Shown here piece after piece: positions 12,930 through 26,600 of a stretch of 64,000 bases of DNA. Source of the DNA: Seriola aureovittata. Its lineage: Eukaryota > Chordata > Actinopteri > Carangiformes > Carangidae. The number at the start of each line of letters is the position of its first letter. Position 1 is the stretch's first letter. The DNA lies in contig NC_079373.1 in NCBI RefSeq assembly GCF_021018895.1, positions 20,716,501 through 20,780,500 on the forward strand. Reading direction: 5' to 3'. A program made the translations under genes and the position numbers. Under the pieces are notes generated by a model. The model was not told the DNA's origin, did no database searches, and saw only the letters and a list, made by a program, of their open reading frames with translations.

Positions 12930-15519
12930 CTTCTGTGCCTTCAGCCAAGCTTTAAAGCAAAAAGCTAACCATTATTTACACATCCACTCTCACAGAGGAG
13001 CCGTATAGGAAAATGTAAAAGAGGAAAAACACATAGAAACAATATAAACCCCCGAGGCTATTACTTTGCAAATGTTTAGTGTGAAATTACACTCTCTTAA
13101 ACACAGGAAATTGCACCATTTGAGCTCAATTAAATATATACACAGTTCTACTTGTGATGTATTGCACATACAGCTAATGAGTGAGGTGGCTACTGATTAT
13201 GAGTCATTGCTTTTTTTTTTTTCTGAGCTCTGATCTGTCTGTCAGACACTGAGCATCCCTCCTCCAACATATTTTTATTATTAAAGAAAATTCTATATGG
13301 CTGACTGCACAAAGTATTAGCTACAGTGGGCATGTGGTGGATATGTAATATTTGTTTTTCAGATTTTGTAGCATTCATGCAATGAGATTAAGAGTGAAAT
13401 ACTTAACAAATACTGTTACCTAACTGATTGGTCATTAGTGCAAAGTTTGCAATTTTAGTTAGTGTATATTGTGTTACTACTCCTCTTATCTGGAGGACTG
13501 ATGTTAAAATAAGTTTAGCAAAGATATCCAGATAATTTAGCAAGACCCCAGAAATCAATTTACATGATTTAGTTTTGTGTTACTTAGATGTCGACCAATC
13601 TGAAAGTGAACGCAGGTTCCTACATTTTGGTTTCAATCTCAGTGGCGTTGTTGCGTTTCATTCACTTTTGGATCAGTATCAAAAAGCAGTATCAAATATT
13701 TTGAGACAAAGCTGTCAAAAATGCCATCAGGCTTCAAAACACAAAAAGCTGATACTATAGTGAGGTGTTTACTGATGTCTTTTGCTATCTTGTTCTATGG
13801 GCTTTCTACCACTACCTTCTCTAACTTTTTTTCTTTTGTTAAAACAAATCTTCTACATATTTTGCTGTGCAACCTGCAGATATTGCAAATACATTAAATT
13901 TTGCTTGGCTCATTCAAATTCAACCAGACCTGACAATCAAATGTGTACGACAGTTAAGTTATCCGTGCATTTGCCTGGATTGTACCTTTTAACCCTGCAA
14001 AATGAACGTGTCTTACAGATTCTGTAACTGATGTAGCACTGCAGCATCGCAGACCAAAACAAACACTTCATATTCCACAACTGCGGCCCCCGCTCAGTCA
14101 GTCACCCTTCCCCTGCCTCCACCTTCTCAGTCAGCAATGTGTTAGAAAGCTCACTGAACACAAAACACACAACAAGAAACACAACTGAATAAAGTTACTT
14201 TGTGTACACGAGAGCCAACAAAATACAATCCAACCACAACCAGTCAGCCAACGTTAACATTTCCGTGATATGCTTTGCAGCAAAGCCAGCTAGTAATAGT
14301 TAGCAAACATTATTATGCCTACTGCAACTGGTCACAAATGACATGTAGCATCATAGCCATGTAGCCTTAAAGTTACCTACGCATTGAGAAGAAGAGCCAG
14401 TTCTGAGTCAAGCTGGAGCGTTTAAGCAGCTAGTAGCGTTCTCCATCTCGGTAAGAGCCTGATGGCTCCACGGTTGGACTGGAAAAGATATTCAGCCTTG
14501 GATTTATCTGCCGCAACCAGCCGCACTAAGGGAAAACTTTATGGGTGTTTTTGAAGGGTCCGCCAGCTGACCAGAATTTGAGGTGGTAGTCCCCATGGCC
14601 AGTCCGCCTGTGCTCTGTTCTTTTCTCTTTCTTTGTTGGAATCCCTTTTAAAAGAAAACGTGGTTTCTTCAGTGGAGGAAATCCTGAGAGGTACTCTCAC
14701 CTGAAGGCTGTGTACTGCACTGTGCCATCTCACCTGTGGGCGGCCCCTGCATGTTAATAAATGTGGGGAAGACCAAGAAGGACTCATGCATGAGCATGCA
14801 TGAGTACATGCACTAACACGCACGCGCTATCAGTCCTGCAACCCAAATGAACAACAAAGAAACTCAGGTCACTATGGTAACAACAAATACAGAGGCAGTG
14901 TGACCTCTCTTCTCATGACACCATTACTCCAGCCATTCTAAGAAGCAGTACATTTGGATTATCTTATTGTTTGAAAATGTAATTTCTTCTACAGTTATTC
15001 CTATAGTCTACTCCATTTAGTCGCCTCTCTTTTGCCAGCCATATTGTATGGTGATTTAGTCACAGTTATTGTCTAATGACTTCAGTTTTGTCACGTCAAC
15101 ATTTTGTCTTTGTCACACAGTTTTTGTTAACAAAATTAACTCAGTCTGTTTTAATCTTGGCACGTGTAAAGCTCCACATTGTTTTAAGTAGCCCAGAGAG
15201 CTGCTGCAGGGAGCTGGTTGCAAGGGCACCTTGAGCTGTATGGATCTTCTTGACATAATATTTAATTTTAACCAGAAAGCAGATCAAATAGTAAAAGTGT
15301 CAGGGATTTTATGACCTTCTCATGGACACCATTATTATCTTTTGACATCTTCTTATCTCATGTTCATGTTTACCAGTTTTACTAGTTTAATGCCCTAACA
15401 CATGCAGAGCACATGTAGAAATCACAAACACAGCGTGTCTGCAGGCTCAGTTTCCAGCAACTGCATCCTGAAAGCCTGCTGAAATTAGATCAATGGAAAG
15501 CCTGTGAGAAAGAACCTTC

Positions 15520-15521
<2 letters not shown>

Positions 15522-15568
<47 letters not shown>
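15522..15568. repeat. (TG)23 microsatellite
   Basis: An uninterrupted TG run of 47 bp. The open frame on the opposite strand here (poly His-Thr) is the repeat itself. Confidence 0.95.
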
Positions 15569-15569
<1 letters not shown>

Positions 15570-16771
15570 CGCCATGTGTGTTTATGTGTGTCATGCATTT
15601 GAGTAATCTGTCCTGTTTGTATAATTCCACACACATTTTGCGATGTACACAAACCTGAGGCAAAAATGTATCTTGCTGACAACCCCAGTATTAATTTGGT
15701 ATGCCGGCCTTATTTTGGGTTTCATCTTCAAAACAAAACACAGGCTAAACTCATTTTAGCAAAGCTTCATTCAAGCTGTCTTATGAGCTGCATCCATTGC
15801 GAGTGACTCTAAAGCTAGTGATCCTTTATTTTTTTATAATCTAAACATTCTTTTCCATAGATGTACTTTTTGTGCCCTTGAATCGTCCTGATGAAGGCTA
15901 TGCAAGTAAAGTTTCTTCACTGAAATCTGCGCAGATTATGAGAGTCATCCCAGTATCTACAGTGTCTGTGAGATATTGCACAGGTTTTGTGGCCATTCAA
16001 GACCTTACCAATCATCATCAAGTATGAATGAGTACAACAGTGCAGCAGACTAGTTGGTGTTTATGTGGAAATAATCTACTGTATACAGACAATGTTTACT
16101 AAAGCAGCACTTAAACATAATGTCGGGTTTACGTGAAAAATCTTTTGGCTCTGGATAAAAAATAACTGTTTAAAAATCATATAAACTGGTACTTTTGGTA
16201 ATCTTTATCCTCCTGTTTGTATCTTCTCCACTGCAAATACTTTGAAGATGAGTTTACCACAGCCTAAATTATGGCAATTTACAGCAATTTAATCTCTTTA
16301 TATTTTTATACGTTGGCATAACCTCCTCCGTATGCACTCTGAAATGAGCCCTTTTTCAAGTCAGAGGAGAGGAAAAGCACAAAACAGAGACAGAAGTGAG
16401 TGCGACTGTCATTCTCATACTCAAATGTTGTTGTCCACCCAACTCATCTGAGAAAATGCTTTTCTTTAAGATGACACAGTCCCTGAGAGGACATTTCACT
16501 TCAATCAGATGACAATTTACGTCTTGTCGAACAGTGATATGTCACTTTAAGCCAATCTGTTCCACAGGATGGTCATGGTGTCATTGAAAGTCTGAGGCAG
16601 GAAGCATCAGCAGGCGGGATCCACTATCCATGGATTCACGGCACTCTGTTGCTGTGCGAGTCCTCACTGATCCTGCTGACAGGGGTGCTTGTGTTGGAAA
16701 AGCCACCATGGCCTCTGGTTGTTCCTGTAACCCCACACCCGGTGTATCCTGGTTGAGGAGTATATGGAGAG

Positions 16772-16774
<3 letters not shown>

Positions 16775-16844
<70 letters not shown>
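16775..16844. repeat. (TG)35 microsatellite, longest in the window
   Basis: A pure 70-bp TG run. Open frames on both strands read through it as Cys-Val or His-Thr strings and are artefacts. Confidence 0.95.
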
Positions 16845-16846
<2 letters not shown>

Positions 16847-17675
16847 GCACCGCGGGGGTGTACTATAATCCAGTTGTCAAACGAGAGAAGGATGAATGGT
16901 GGACGAAATATAGGAGGTCCTTGAAACTTTTTTCGCTATTGAAACGGTCGTTGTGGGAGGCTATCACACTACAGATTGTTAATTAAACTGACATACTGGT
17001 CTTTTGCATGACATAAACAGACGCAGTTGTTAAAGGAGGAATCCTTCTCTCCGTTGTGGAGGATAAGTTCTAATTAGAGCTGGGGACAAATTGTCTGTGC
17101 ATCCAAGAAAATCAAATCAGGAACACGCGAGCTCCATATTGCAGATGATTTTGTGTAATTTAGCTTGTTTTGTTCTGGAGCTTGTGGGGCTCCAGCAGTA
17201 CTCTACCAGATGTTATTCTTTGATTCCTTGAAGTGATTATTAAAACATACTTTTCCACCAGGGTTTGGTAGATGCTGTCAAAAATGTGTCTAATGAAACT
17301 GGGGATCTGGGATGTGTTATTATTTATGTCATGAGGTTTATGTTTCCCGCAGAGAGAACACCATTATCTGCACCAACAGTTCTGCGGTATTGTAGCCCAA
17401 GGACAGAAACAGCTACTTGATTTTCATTTATGCATTTTAGAGTTATTTAATTTAGCTAATTAACATCAAACCTGTTTAAATCAGATTAATTTCAGTTGAG
17501 CAGATGGGACAAATTCATCAACAGAATTAATTCTTTATCTTTGCCCATGTGCATTTCGATTCTTTATTTCCAAAGTCGCTTATAAACTTTGTCACTGGTG
17601 AAAAAACTCAATGAGAAGTTGTTAGGATTTTATACTTGTTTCACCTTTCAGTTACCACTGGTTTTCACTTATCAG

Positions 17676-17895
17676 GTGAAATATCTCAACTTCTGCTGGA
17701 TGGATTATCATCATGAAAGTCTTTCAATTTCAATTTATGAAATGATCGATGATTGATGACTTAACATTTCCATCAGCCCAAGGCGTACTTTGTGTTTAGT
17801 GCTAATTAGCAAATGTTAGCACGTGAACACGCTAGCTAGATCAGCATGTTAGCATTGACATTGTGAGTGTAGCCATTCCAAGTGAAAGCAGGTAT
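17676..17895 (-). repeat. Percomorph dispersed repeat, internally deleted copy
   Basis: Minus-strand landmarks of the same family are present: TGTTAGCA…TTTGCTAATTAGCAC, CACTCACAATGTCAATGCTAACATGCTGAT, and at the other end TCCATCCAGCAGAAGTTGAGAT. Spacing is shorter than in the 56-kb copy, so most of the dimeric half is missing. Confidence 0.5.
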
Positions 17896-20800
17896 AAACT
17901 GTAGCTACTATAGCTCCTACAAAATATTAGCTGAATTAATTGTACTAGTGTTAACATAGCGGCGGTGCATTTGCATCCTTTCTGTCCGTCATTCATTCCA
18001 CTGAGTGGGAGATATCATTTGTGTCAGAAATTCTCAATATCTCCGACTCCAAAGTTTGAGGCTGACATGAACACTGTTTTTTTTCCCCACTCGGCTGCTC
18101 GTAATGACAGTTTAAACAATACGACGTGAACATGTCATATAGCATTTATAGTTTCTCATTAATGTACAGTACATTCAGACCAGACTGCATTTTTGCAAAG
18201 ACCCGAGATCATCAGGTCAAATGTTTCTCAGTATGTATCTGACCATTCTTCACTTTTACAGCTGAAGGTCTCATGGATTTCATTGTGTGGAATTTCCTGT
18301 AATGTAGTAAAGATGGCTTCGCTGCAACAAACCATCTCCACAGCTGAAACGTTCATTGGTATTTTTTTTTTTTTGTGTGTGTGTGTAACAAGTGATATTT
18401 AGGTTAAATCATGATCCATCAATTGATGTTTCCACCTCTTATAACCCAATAAGACTAAATATTTATATTGGAGAGATATATTGATTGTTCTTGGCTATGA
18501 CACCTCAGCTATACAGTGCAACTATCTGCCAGTTTTCTGCATGAATAATACAGTCGATTGCTTTTCTTGACTACAGCCCAAATCACAGGAGAACAGCAGA
18601 CATCACTCGCAACCTATTATAGTTCAAAGCTTGCTGCTTTGGAAGCCACTAGATCAGACACTGGTTCTTACACAAAAGAAATTTTGTTTTGTCACATAAC
18701 TGCTTCATAAAGTCTCACACCTGGGGCTTTAGTGAGTCCGAACCTGCTGAGAGAAAAGCTGAAGCTCCTCTTGCGTATCCATGAGGATCATGCATTATCT
18801 CATGTTCTCTAAGAAAGACAGTACTATTGATGTGTGGGAGTATGAGTGGGGAGTTACAGAATTGATTCAATGCCATAGAGAGGTGATGGCCCCCATCTGG
18901 CCTCTGGTTCAAGATCCCTCCTCAGTCTGCTGTGTTGTTTGCATATGAAATAATCCCCTTACTCAGCGCTGTGGTCTTAACAAAGCTATGAACCATAGCT
19001 TGCTTTGATTGAAAATATATAGATATGTTGCCTTCATCCCTTTGAGGTTTGAATCTTGTGCGAATGGGTTCATCACAAATAACAGCAACAGAGCGGTTAT
19101 TGATTTTCACAGGTTCCCTCTGGACAGATGCTACAATGCAAGGGATCACTACTGTAGATGTATCTGTCTGTAGCAGCAATATAAAGCCTGGCAGAGAGGA
19201 ACTTCTTTGCACAGTGCAGCAAACTTGTTGTGTCCTGTGAGCACAATAATGGTACATACACATATCCTGCCTCCAGCAGCTGTCTAATTTGAGCAGTACA
19301 TTTCCCCCCTCACTGTTTTTTTCCATGCAGTTGTGTCAGATACAAGACACCGCAAATGCCACCCTGTCTGAATTGTTCTGATGAGAGACAGCAATTGAAA
19401 ATGCTCTGTACACTTACATGTTCTGGAAGAAGTGTAAGAATTTACAAAGAAGGCTGTGTAGCTTCTTGCAATACTAAAAATCCAGCTCAAGCTATAGCAC
19501 TTCAGTAGACAATAAATGGTTTAAATCCTCAACAGTTAAACTTAATCTGTAAATGTTCACTATATTCAAGTGTACAGATAAAGAATGGATGGACAGGACA
19601 AGAGAAACATCACAAACTACATAAATCATGAAATGTAGAGCTATAATATCAAGAGACATATCCTGCATACGACAAGAAAATGTAGACATGAAAATGTGGT
19701 ATTGTAGTAAGGCTTGAAATGGCGTCAGTGTTGACTGCTGACTGCCTATACTGGGTGTATTTTACTCCTGTAAATACAAATACATTAAGTTAATCCATAT
19801 ATCTTTCCATCACTTAGCTTGTTGCTCGTTTGACACTCTGCACAACTGACGCAGACTAGATTGAGACAGTTTGGAAAATTTAGTTAAACCCAGCTGATTT
19901 CTAAACTGGTTTGGAGGTCTGGGTCTTTGATTTTGCCAAAACTGCCTGGCGCCAGCTGGGATTGCACATCCACCCAAACACATAAACACACACAAACGCA
20001 AACGCCGACACAATAGAGAGGTAATACATCTGTCGGTGTAACATTTACAGTAATTACAGAACCCACGGTAAAGGCTTCATTACTGCTGAGAGGACATTCA
20101 TCTGTGTGTGTGCTTTAAATGTCACTGAGCGTGTTCAGTCTGTGAGGTACAACCTCGTACCTGAACTGCTGAATCCTTGTGGTTCCCTTTCACAGGCACA
20201 TCAGATAGGACAGCTCACTTCAGGAGGTATCATTGAGCTGTCAGTGTATGTTATTAGCATTTCATTTACATTAATTTGCATCACTGTTTAGTCAGGGCCT
20301 CATTAATCAATAGCTGCTGTACATACACAAAAGAGAAAAGGTGCACCTGTCACATCTGTCAAATGAGCCATCGTGTGCTTTTTTTTTTTTTTTTTTTAAA
20401 TGCAAAACATCAACATGCTGTCATTGCCTAACTTGAAACTATGGAAACTATGAAAATTGCTTTCAGTGAAAGCAAAAACCCCTGTTTTAGTTTCCTTTAT
20501 AATTTTCACTCCATTTATTTAATCTCTATGAAAACAGTTTGGTTAGCGTGTGTTGTTTTTAATAACAAATAAATTAACTTGACTTAACTTTGGACTCCAA
20601 TCTTAGATATGTGAAAAAGGCCAGGAGAAAGTGAATACTGAATGTTATGTCCATCAGTGAGCTCTGCAACAACAACACAAGAAACATCATGAATCAGCTT
20701 TTTCAGTGCCAGCTCCGGCATCTCCACGTTCATTTGTTTCAGTCTGGGCACCTTCTGATGTTCATCTGAGAACACAGCTCTGCTTTCGCTAAAGCCCCCA

Positions 20801-22817
20801 TGCCTTGGATGGTTGTTTTATTTATGTGACAGTTCAGAGGCTTTATTTTGAGCAACCGTCTAACATTCCTGCATGTGTTGTGTTTTGGTGCGCCGCCAGG
20901 ACCTGCACCTGTTTGCGTTTTTGAAAATATGAAACATTGAACTGCGGATTGTCAAAGTGAAATGTAGCTCGCTAGCGGGAGACTTTGAAACCGAGGTAAA
21001 CTAATACCTGCCTGACACACACACAAAGCTATGAGTTACTTAAACCTAATAGCCAACGCTGAGCTGAGCTTACTGAGTCGAAACTCCTCTTTAAAACAGA
21101 GAAACGCGATGCTGAGCTTTCCACTCCTAAGTCATCTCACTGTTTACCGAATGACGCCTCCTCTCTGTAGTGCCTGTGCATTGTGTTTTGCAAATGCAGA
21201 AATTCAATGTGAGCGAAACAGATGAGCCTGTGTTTGTACAATGAGACGAGCCGGAGTGATATCATGCGTTTGTACACGGGACATGTGCGAGTGAGTGAGG
21301 TCAATGCCTGTAAGAGGGATTTGAGTGTGTGAAGTGGGAGTGTGAAGATGGGCTCCAGATGGTTGGATGGTGGAGATTTATAGATGAACAGTGGCTTTGT
21401 AATGTGAACGTGTGGGATGGGAGAGAGAGCTGTGACCTCAGTGCTGCAGCTTCCACACTGCGACGAGTCTGTCTCCATATAACAGGTTTGCTTTGCCTGG
21501 GACTTTTTCCTTTTGATTTGCTCTTCTCTGGGACACCGGCAGCTGGAAAAGAAACACTTCTGGCATTGATTATGATTCCGTTGAGAAATAAATCCTTCAT
21601 ATTCTATAGCAGCTCTGTAGTTTTTGGGTGTGAATTTTACTGTGTCACTATGGTGCACTTCTTCTCTGCAGTCCCCCCCCCCCAAAATAGTACACCTGTA
21701 TTTAGTCTCATTTTCCTTCTCCCTGCCCATGCTGTCCTGCAGGAGATGCTGTTTTTCTAGCTTCCACAATATCTCTGCTCCTGGCCTGTGGATAAACCAA
21801 TGCTCCTTATCGTCAAAGGATTTAGCCAGGGGCTAATTGGTTTCTCACAGGCCTGAGTCCACACTTTCTGGGATGCTGCATATGGGTGGAGTGTGTTCAG
21901 CCAGCCTGCCACTTCTAAAGAAGAGCAGCTGCATGAAGAGAGAGAGAGAAAAAAAAAAGAAGCCTTGATGAGATTAAGCACTTCAAGATGTTTGCATGTT
22001 GGTTTAAAGCCGAGAGAGAGAGAGAGAGAGAGAGAGAGGGCCACTCGAGGCATTGCATTGTCACATCCTGTTGTTTGTAATGGTGTGCGCTCTCCCTCTC
22101 TCTCTGATCTGCAACACATGCACATATACAATGGCAACACTGTCCTTGTGTGTCTGGCAGCAGTAAACAAACCCCATCAGCACCTTCAGATACAGGAGTA
22201 AAAGAAAATGTATTGGAGTATGGGAAGATATGACCTTGACAACTTTTGCTGGAACCAAAAAGAAAAAAAAAAAAAACTCTTTATGGGAAGTGGAAAGTGA
22301 AGAACGTGTTGCACAAATAGAGTGGAAAATGAGTCCCGTTGGCTGCCAGAGGTCTTCTTCAACATCTTAAACACATTAGTTACCTGCTCCAAAGGCATAA
22401 AAAGTTTCCGTGTCACATTATTACATGGCAGGGCTTTCACCTTCATTCATGATTTCAAAGCAGCAAGTTATAGTCCAAAATAAATGTGGTTGGGTTAGTT
22501 AATTTTAGGCATGCAAAGCACTGACACAGCCTAAGGCAGGGCCTAGTGTACTTATTTCTGAGCTACCAAAGATTTCTAAAATAGCATTTCACCATACAAA
22601 AGTTCATTCCCGCTCTTCTTGCCAGTAAAAATGGAGAAAACAGCTAGCAAGATTTATTTGTGCTTGAGTCTCTTGGTGTTATTGCATGAAGCGAAGGACG
22701 ATGACCCGTGTTTACGGCATGAGGCTCACACACTCACGAGACAACCACTTCTAACAGTGAGCAGGGGCTGTGGTAAAAACACACCTGCTGTACATGTAGC
22801 CCTCCCAATGGACGGTT
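17896..22817. other. Intergenic; possible enhancer-like block near 20.2 kb
   Basis: It holds the longest open frame of the window (210 codons, minus, 21137-21769), which has no domain and overlaps other frames. The stretch 20190-20330 contains an octamer-like ATTTGCAT and ATTAATCAAT. No gene is supported. Confidence 0.45.
22012..22038. repeat. (GA)n microsatellite
   Basis: A GA run of about 27 bp. A CT-rich stretch (22090-22105) follows about 50 bp later, so the two could pair as a hairpin. Confidence 0.9.
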
Positions 22818-22850
22818 ACACTACATGGCCAAAAGTCCAAAAGTGCATGG
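22818..22850 (+). mobile_element. Tc1/mariner-type terminal fragment
   Basis: The motif ACACTACATGGCCAAAAGT is close to the terminal inverted repeat of common fish Tc1/mariner-like elements (ACACTATATGGCCAAAAGTA). No second terminus or transposase is visible nearby, so it is at most a solo end. Confidence 0.35.
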
Positions 22851-23090
22851 ACAATTGAAGTTGTGTTTCCTGCGTCTCCAACCTCCAGAGCTCTGGACTC
22901 TTCAGTGTTTATTGCAATTGGACTACAATATTTCTAGTCCACCAAGTGAAAACTTTGCAACAGCACATCTGCACCTTCTCCTCAATTAAATATCAATATG
23001 AGTCATAGTATAATTGCAACGTATCACACTGTTAATATGCATTGTATTGCTTACACCACCTTTCCTTTCTCCCCCATTTCACTCAAATCA

Positions 23091-23282
23091 ACTCAACCGC
23101 TCGAGGCGGGCGGCCGTCCGCCCTCAGTCCGGTTCGGTCGGAGGTTTCATCCGCTTACAGGTTTTTCTTTTCCTGTGCTTGGTCACAGTGGGAACTGTTG
23201 GGTTTCTCTATCATATTGTCAGGTCTTGACCTTGTAAAAATGCCTTGAGATAATGTATATTATAATTTGGTGCTTTGGATAC
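23091..23282 (+). mobile_element. LINE 3' tail, L2/CR1-like, truncated
   Basis: The block runs through CTCAACCGCTCGAGGC, a GGTT…GGAGGTTTC step, GTGGGAACTGTTGGGTTTCT and GCCTTGAGATAATGTATAT, ending in AATTTGGTGCTTT. I recognise this order as the conserved 3' untranslated tail shared by many fish L2/CR1-type LINE copies. The usual end, a short AT-rich tail after the GGTGCTAT step, is lost. It is CpG-dense near 23101-23140, unlike the surrounding DNA. No coding part is attached. Confidence 0.6.
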
Positions 23283-23621
23283 TTTCTTTCACAAAAACAT
23301 CTGCACAATTCACTTATATAATCAAAGGAATGGTAATGTACTGTATATCATGTATGTTATCTCTCCAATTCTTCATTTTTTCCTTTTTTTTTTTTTGTAG
23401 TGAAAGGCCCAAACTGTTAAACCTTATATATTTGGGTATAAGTTAAACAAAGTATTCATTGTTTTGCAATGTATGTTTTACTCTTCTTACCCTAATGAAA
23501 TCAATTTGTTAACTTGAACCTTGTGTAACCTAAAAGAAATGATTGCAGCAAGGACAGAAAATTGCTTAGATGAGTTGTTGCATAACTATCAATGAAAAAT
23601 TCAAGGCTGATCCACCCACTT

Positions 23622-23648
23622 ATCATCATCATCATCATCATCATCATT
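23622..23648. repeat. (ATC)9 microsatellite
   Basis: A perfect ATC trinucleotide run. Confidence 0.9.
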
Positions 23649-26600
23649 AACCTAGTCTGGAAAAGTCTGGAAAGCCTGCCATTAGTGTTCATCGGGATGA
23701 ATTAGTGACACTCCTTTAGAGCAAACTGGATCTTGCCAGTTTCGAATGGAGAGACATTTGTTCTCTTTATGAAGGACAGCTCATACTAAATGAGAACAAA
23801 TAATTGTGTCTGGGTATTGTTCAGTGTAATCAGGCATGTCTGCTTCATGGACACTGGTTAATTGGTTTAGTTTGCATTTATGAAAATTATGACCTTTGCT
23901 TTTGACCCAAATCATCACAGCCTCTGGCTCTCTACTGCTGGAACGTGGCTGCTTGCCAAATCTTTTAGTTCAGACAACACATTTACTTTAATGCGATACC
24001 CCAGTGATCTAATAATGCACTTCTAAAAAACTGGGGACTCACAAGAGACAGATTTTTTAAAGTGTTCAAAATCAGAGCAGCGAGGCGGAGAATTTTAAAA
24101 TTCATTTCTCAAACTTTTGAAAGCTCCCTTTAGGCCCACAGAAGACATGATACAACTATTTTTACAGGCTTGGTAGTACTTGGACAAACTGCGCTTTGTG
24201 TATAAAATCGGAGCGTGCCTTTAAAATAGCAGCAAATATATTGGGATGGACGTGCTGAAAAATGATGCAGTGTGTTTACAGCAACAGGTCGTTAATGCTC
24301 CGTGAGTCATTTACTGTGCATCTGTGAGTGTTTAGTGAGACACAATCATCATCACAGGACAGGCAATAAAAATGGATCCCTATAACTTAAATTCTGTGTT
24401 AAAGTCAACTGTCCCCTTTTTCCTCTGATCTTTAAATCTATTCGTTTACTATATTGTTACAGCTGTGTGTGTTGCTGCCAGATCTAAAGAGCAACGTGGG
24501 AATCCAGTTGTAAACGATGCTCTTCTGCTCTCTGAAGTGAATGTGTTGAGGAGCAAGTGCTTTGATAAAGCAGCGGAGGACAGATGAGACGGGGGATGTG
24601 CTGCACACTGCCTGAAGCTTGGAACTAGAGTAATGCTTTATTGATCAACTAACGTCATTTCTACCTGATGAGGATCTGTTGTAAGTTGTTCTTGCTGCGG
24701 GATACAGACTGCGTGTGGGATCTCTTCTTTTCTGACTCCTGTGAACACAGTAGCCTCGTGTCGCTAAGGTTGTAGATGTACAAGCAGAAAGACCTGAACT
24801 TACTGGACGTACTGTACAATTTGAAAGGGTGAAGTGGGCCCTCCTGAGTAGCAGGGAAATTCCCTGTGGGAAAGTCCCCATGGTAACCGCAGCGGTTGAT
24901 TCGCGTAAATGTCACATGATTGTAAATGTCATCTGGGTACACATTAACGTAACAGAATACAACATTTACAACAAAGTTGTAGGGTGGTGTGTGTATGTAT
25001 AAATTGCACACAAAAATTAAAACATCAAATTGGAAAAAAAAAAGGAACTAAAGATGCCAAACCAGGTGACCTCAGTACACAAAAAAGCAGAAATGTCTCA
25101 TTGAATCACTTCCAGATGTCGACGACAGAAATAAGCTCAAACAAATACGGAGACCTGCACAACACAATCTCCTTCAAAATTGAACTGTTGCGGAAAAACG
25201 TGCAAACATTATCAAGCCACTGTTTATCGCCAGTCAAAATATTTTCCTCAACATCCTCCACATCTGTCCCCACCCATGTCTGCTGCGCCGGTGAAAAGAT
25301 GTGCAGATTAAAGGGCCCATTAGAGGCTCAGTGACACTGGATCCTATATCACAGGGGAGCGTGGTGAAAATTGCAGTAATCCTAGTTGACGATATAAACA
25401 GTTTGAAAAGTCACGGTGCCCGAAGAGCAGCAAAAGGACAAAAGAGATCATTATGCGTGTGGAGGAATTTCACTCACGGTCATTATTTGTGATATGAGGC
25501 TGCTGAGCTGCAGTGTCAGAGCGCTCTCTGTAATTTCATATGAGAGTTGGAACCATTTTTCTCCTCTTATTATCTCCCAGGCTTTGACAATGAACTAGTC
25601 TGTGTATTTGCTGTAGACTTTTAACTATGTTCTCTCTTTTAGTGCACGTCACTGATTCGGCCCTGATTAACAATAATGGATTACTGTGCTTATCACATCA
25701 GTATGCTGGACGTACACCACAGCACTTTAATATCTGCCGTAGGGGCACTTATGAATCAGATTTTCATTTTTAAACAGCGGGTTTAAGATGGATTGCTTGC
25801 AAGCTTTGGGCAGTTGAAAATAATCAGGCCAATCAGTGGCAAACAATGTCAGCTACACCCCGTTCTTTTTCACTGAAAACTAGAAATTACGATGGTGGAA
25901 AATAGTCTGCTGTAACATTCAGTTAGAATGCCAAAATAGCAGTTAGAAAACATTCTTCTCTGGGGGAGGGAGGAAAAAACAAACAAACAACAAAACAAAA
26001 TACATTCATTCATTTTTTTTAAACATGCCTATCACATTAAATCGTTTTACAGTCATGGGACTATGTACATTGGGCCTGGCAGACGCTCTTGTGTATATGC
26101 AACATTTAAATCCAATTTCATTACATTTGACGGAAAATATGTAGAAGGCTGCTTGTGGCATTGTGGTATTTTGAGTGCTCAGCCTTTGTTTAGTATCTGT
26201 CATCTCTTCGCCTCGGATTGCGTGAGCTGGCAAACACAACTGCAGCGAGAGCCCATGTGCTGTTATTCTCAGCTTGTTTAAGAAAATACACCGGGGACTC
26301 AGACTTGATCTGATTGTTTTACACCAAAGACGTCTTCTTAAATGAACGCAAAGGGGCCTGGTTATATGCATCAGGTTATGTCAAGACTGATCCTTTCGGA
26401 CCTGATCTTTGAGTTTAACTCTCTCAAGTTGCAGAGGTCCCATCTTACCTCATTCTCCTGTTGTTCACGTACAGTGTGCTGCAGAGTAGCAGCCCAGCAC
26501 AGCTGCGCTGAGATCTGCTCCACAATAAGAGCAGCTATCTCTATTTTTATGTCACTTCCATTTACTTGAAACTGTCACTGCCTGTCCTTTGATCTCTGTG

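Larger units (their letters stand above)
12929..17675. other. Intergenic; microsatellite-rich, otherwise nothing recognised
   Basis: It contains two of the long GT tracts, a 24-bp palindrome at 14782-14805 and a TAATTA-type cluster at 17456-17533. The stretch 14030-14530 looks slightly more complex and could be an unnamed repeat. Confidence 0.45.

Noticed and set aside
16630..16986. 118-codon plus-strand frame with a Cys-Val string
   Set aside because: It is created by the (TG)35 microsatellite.
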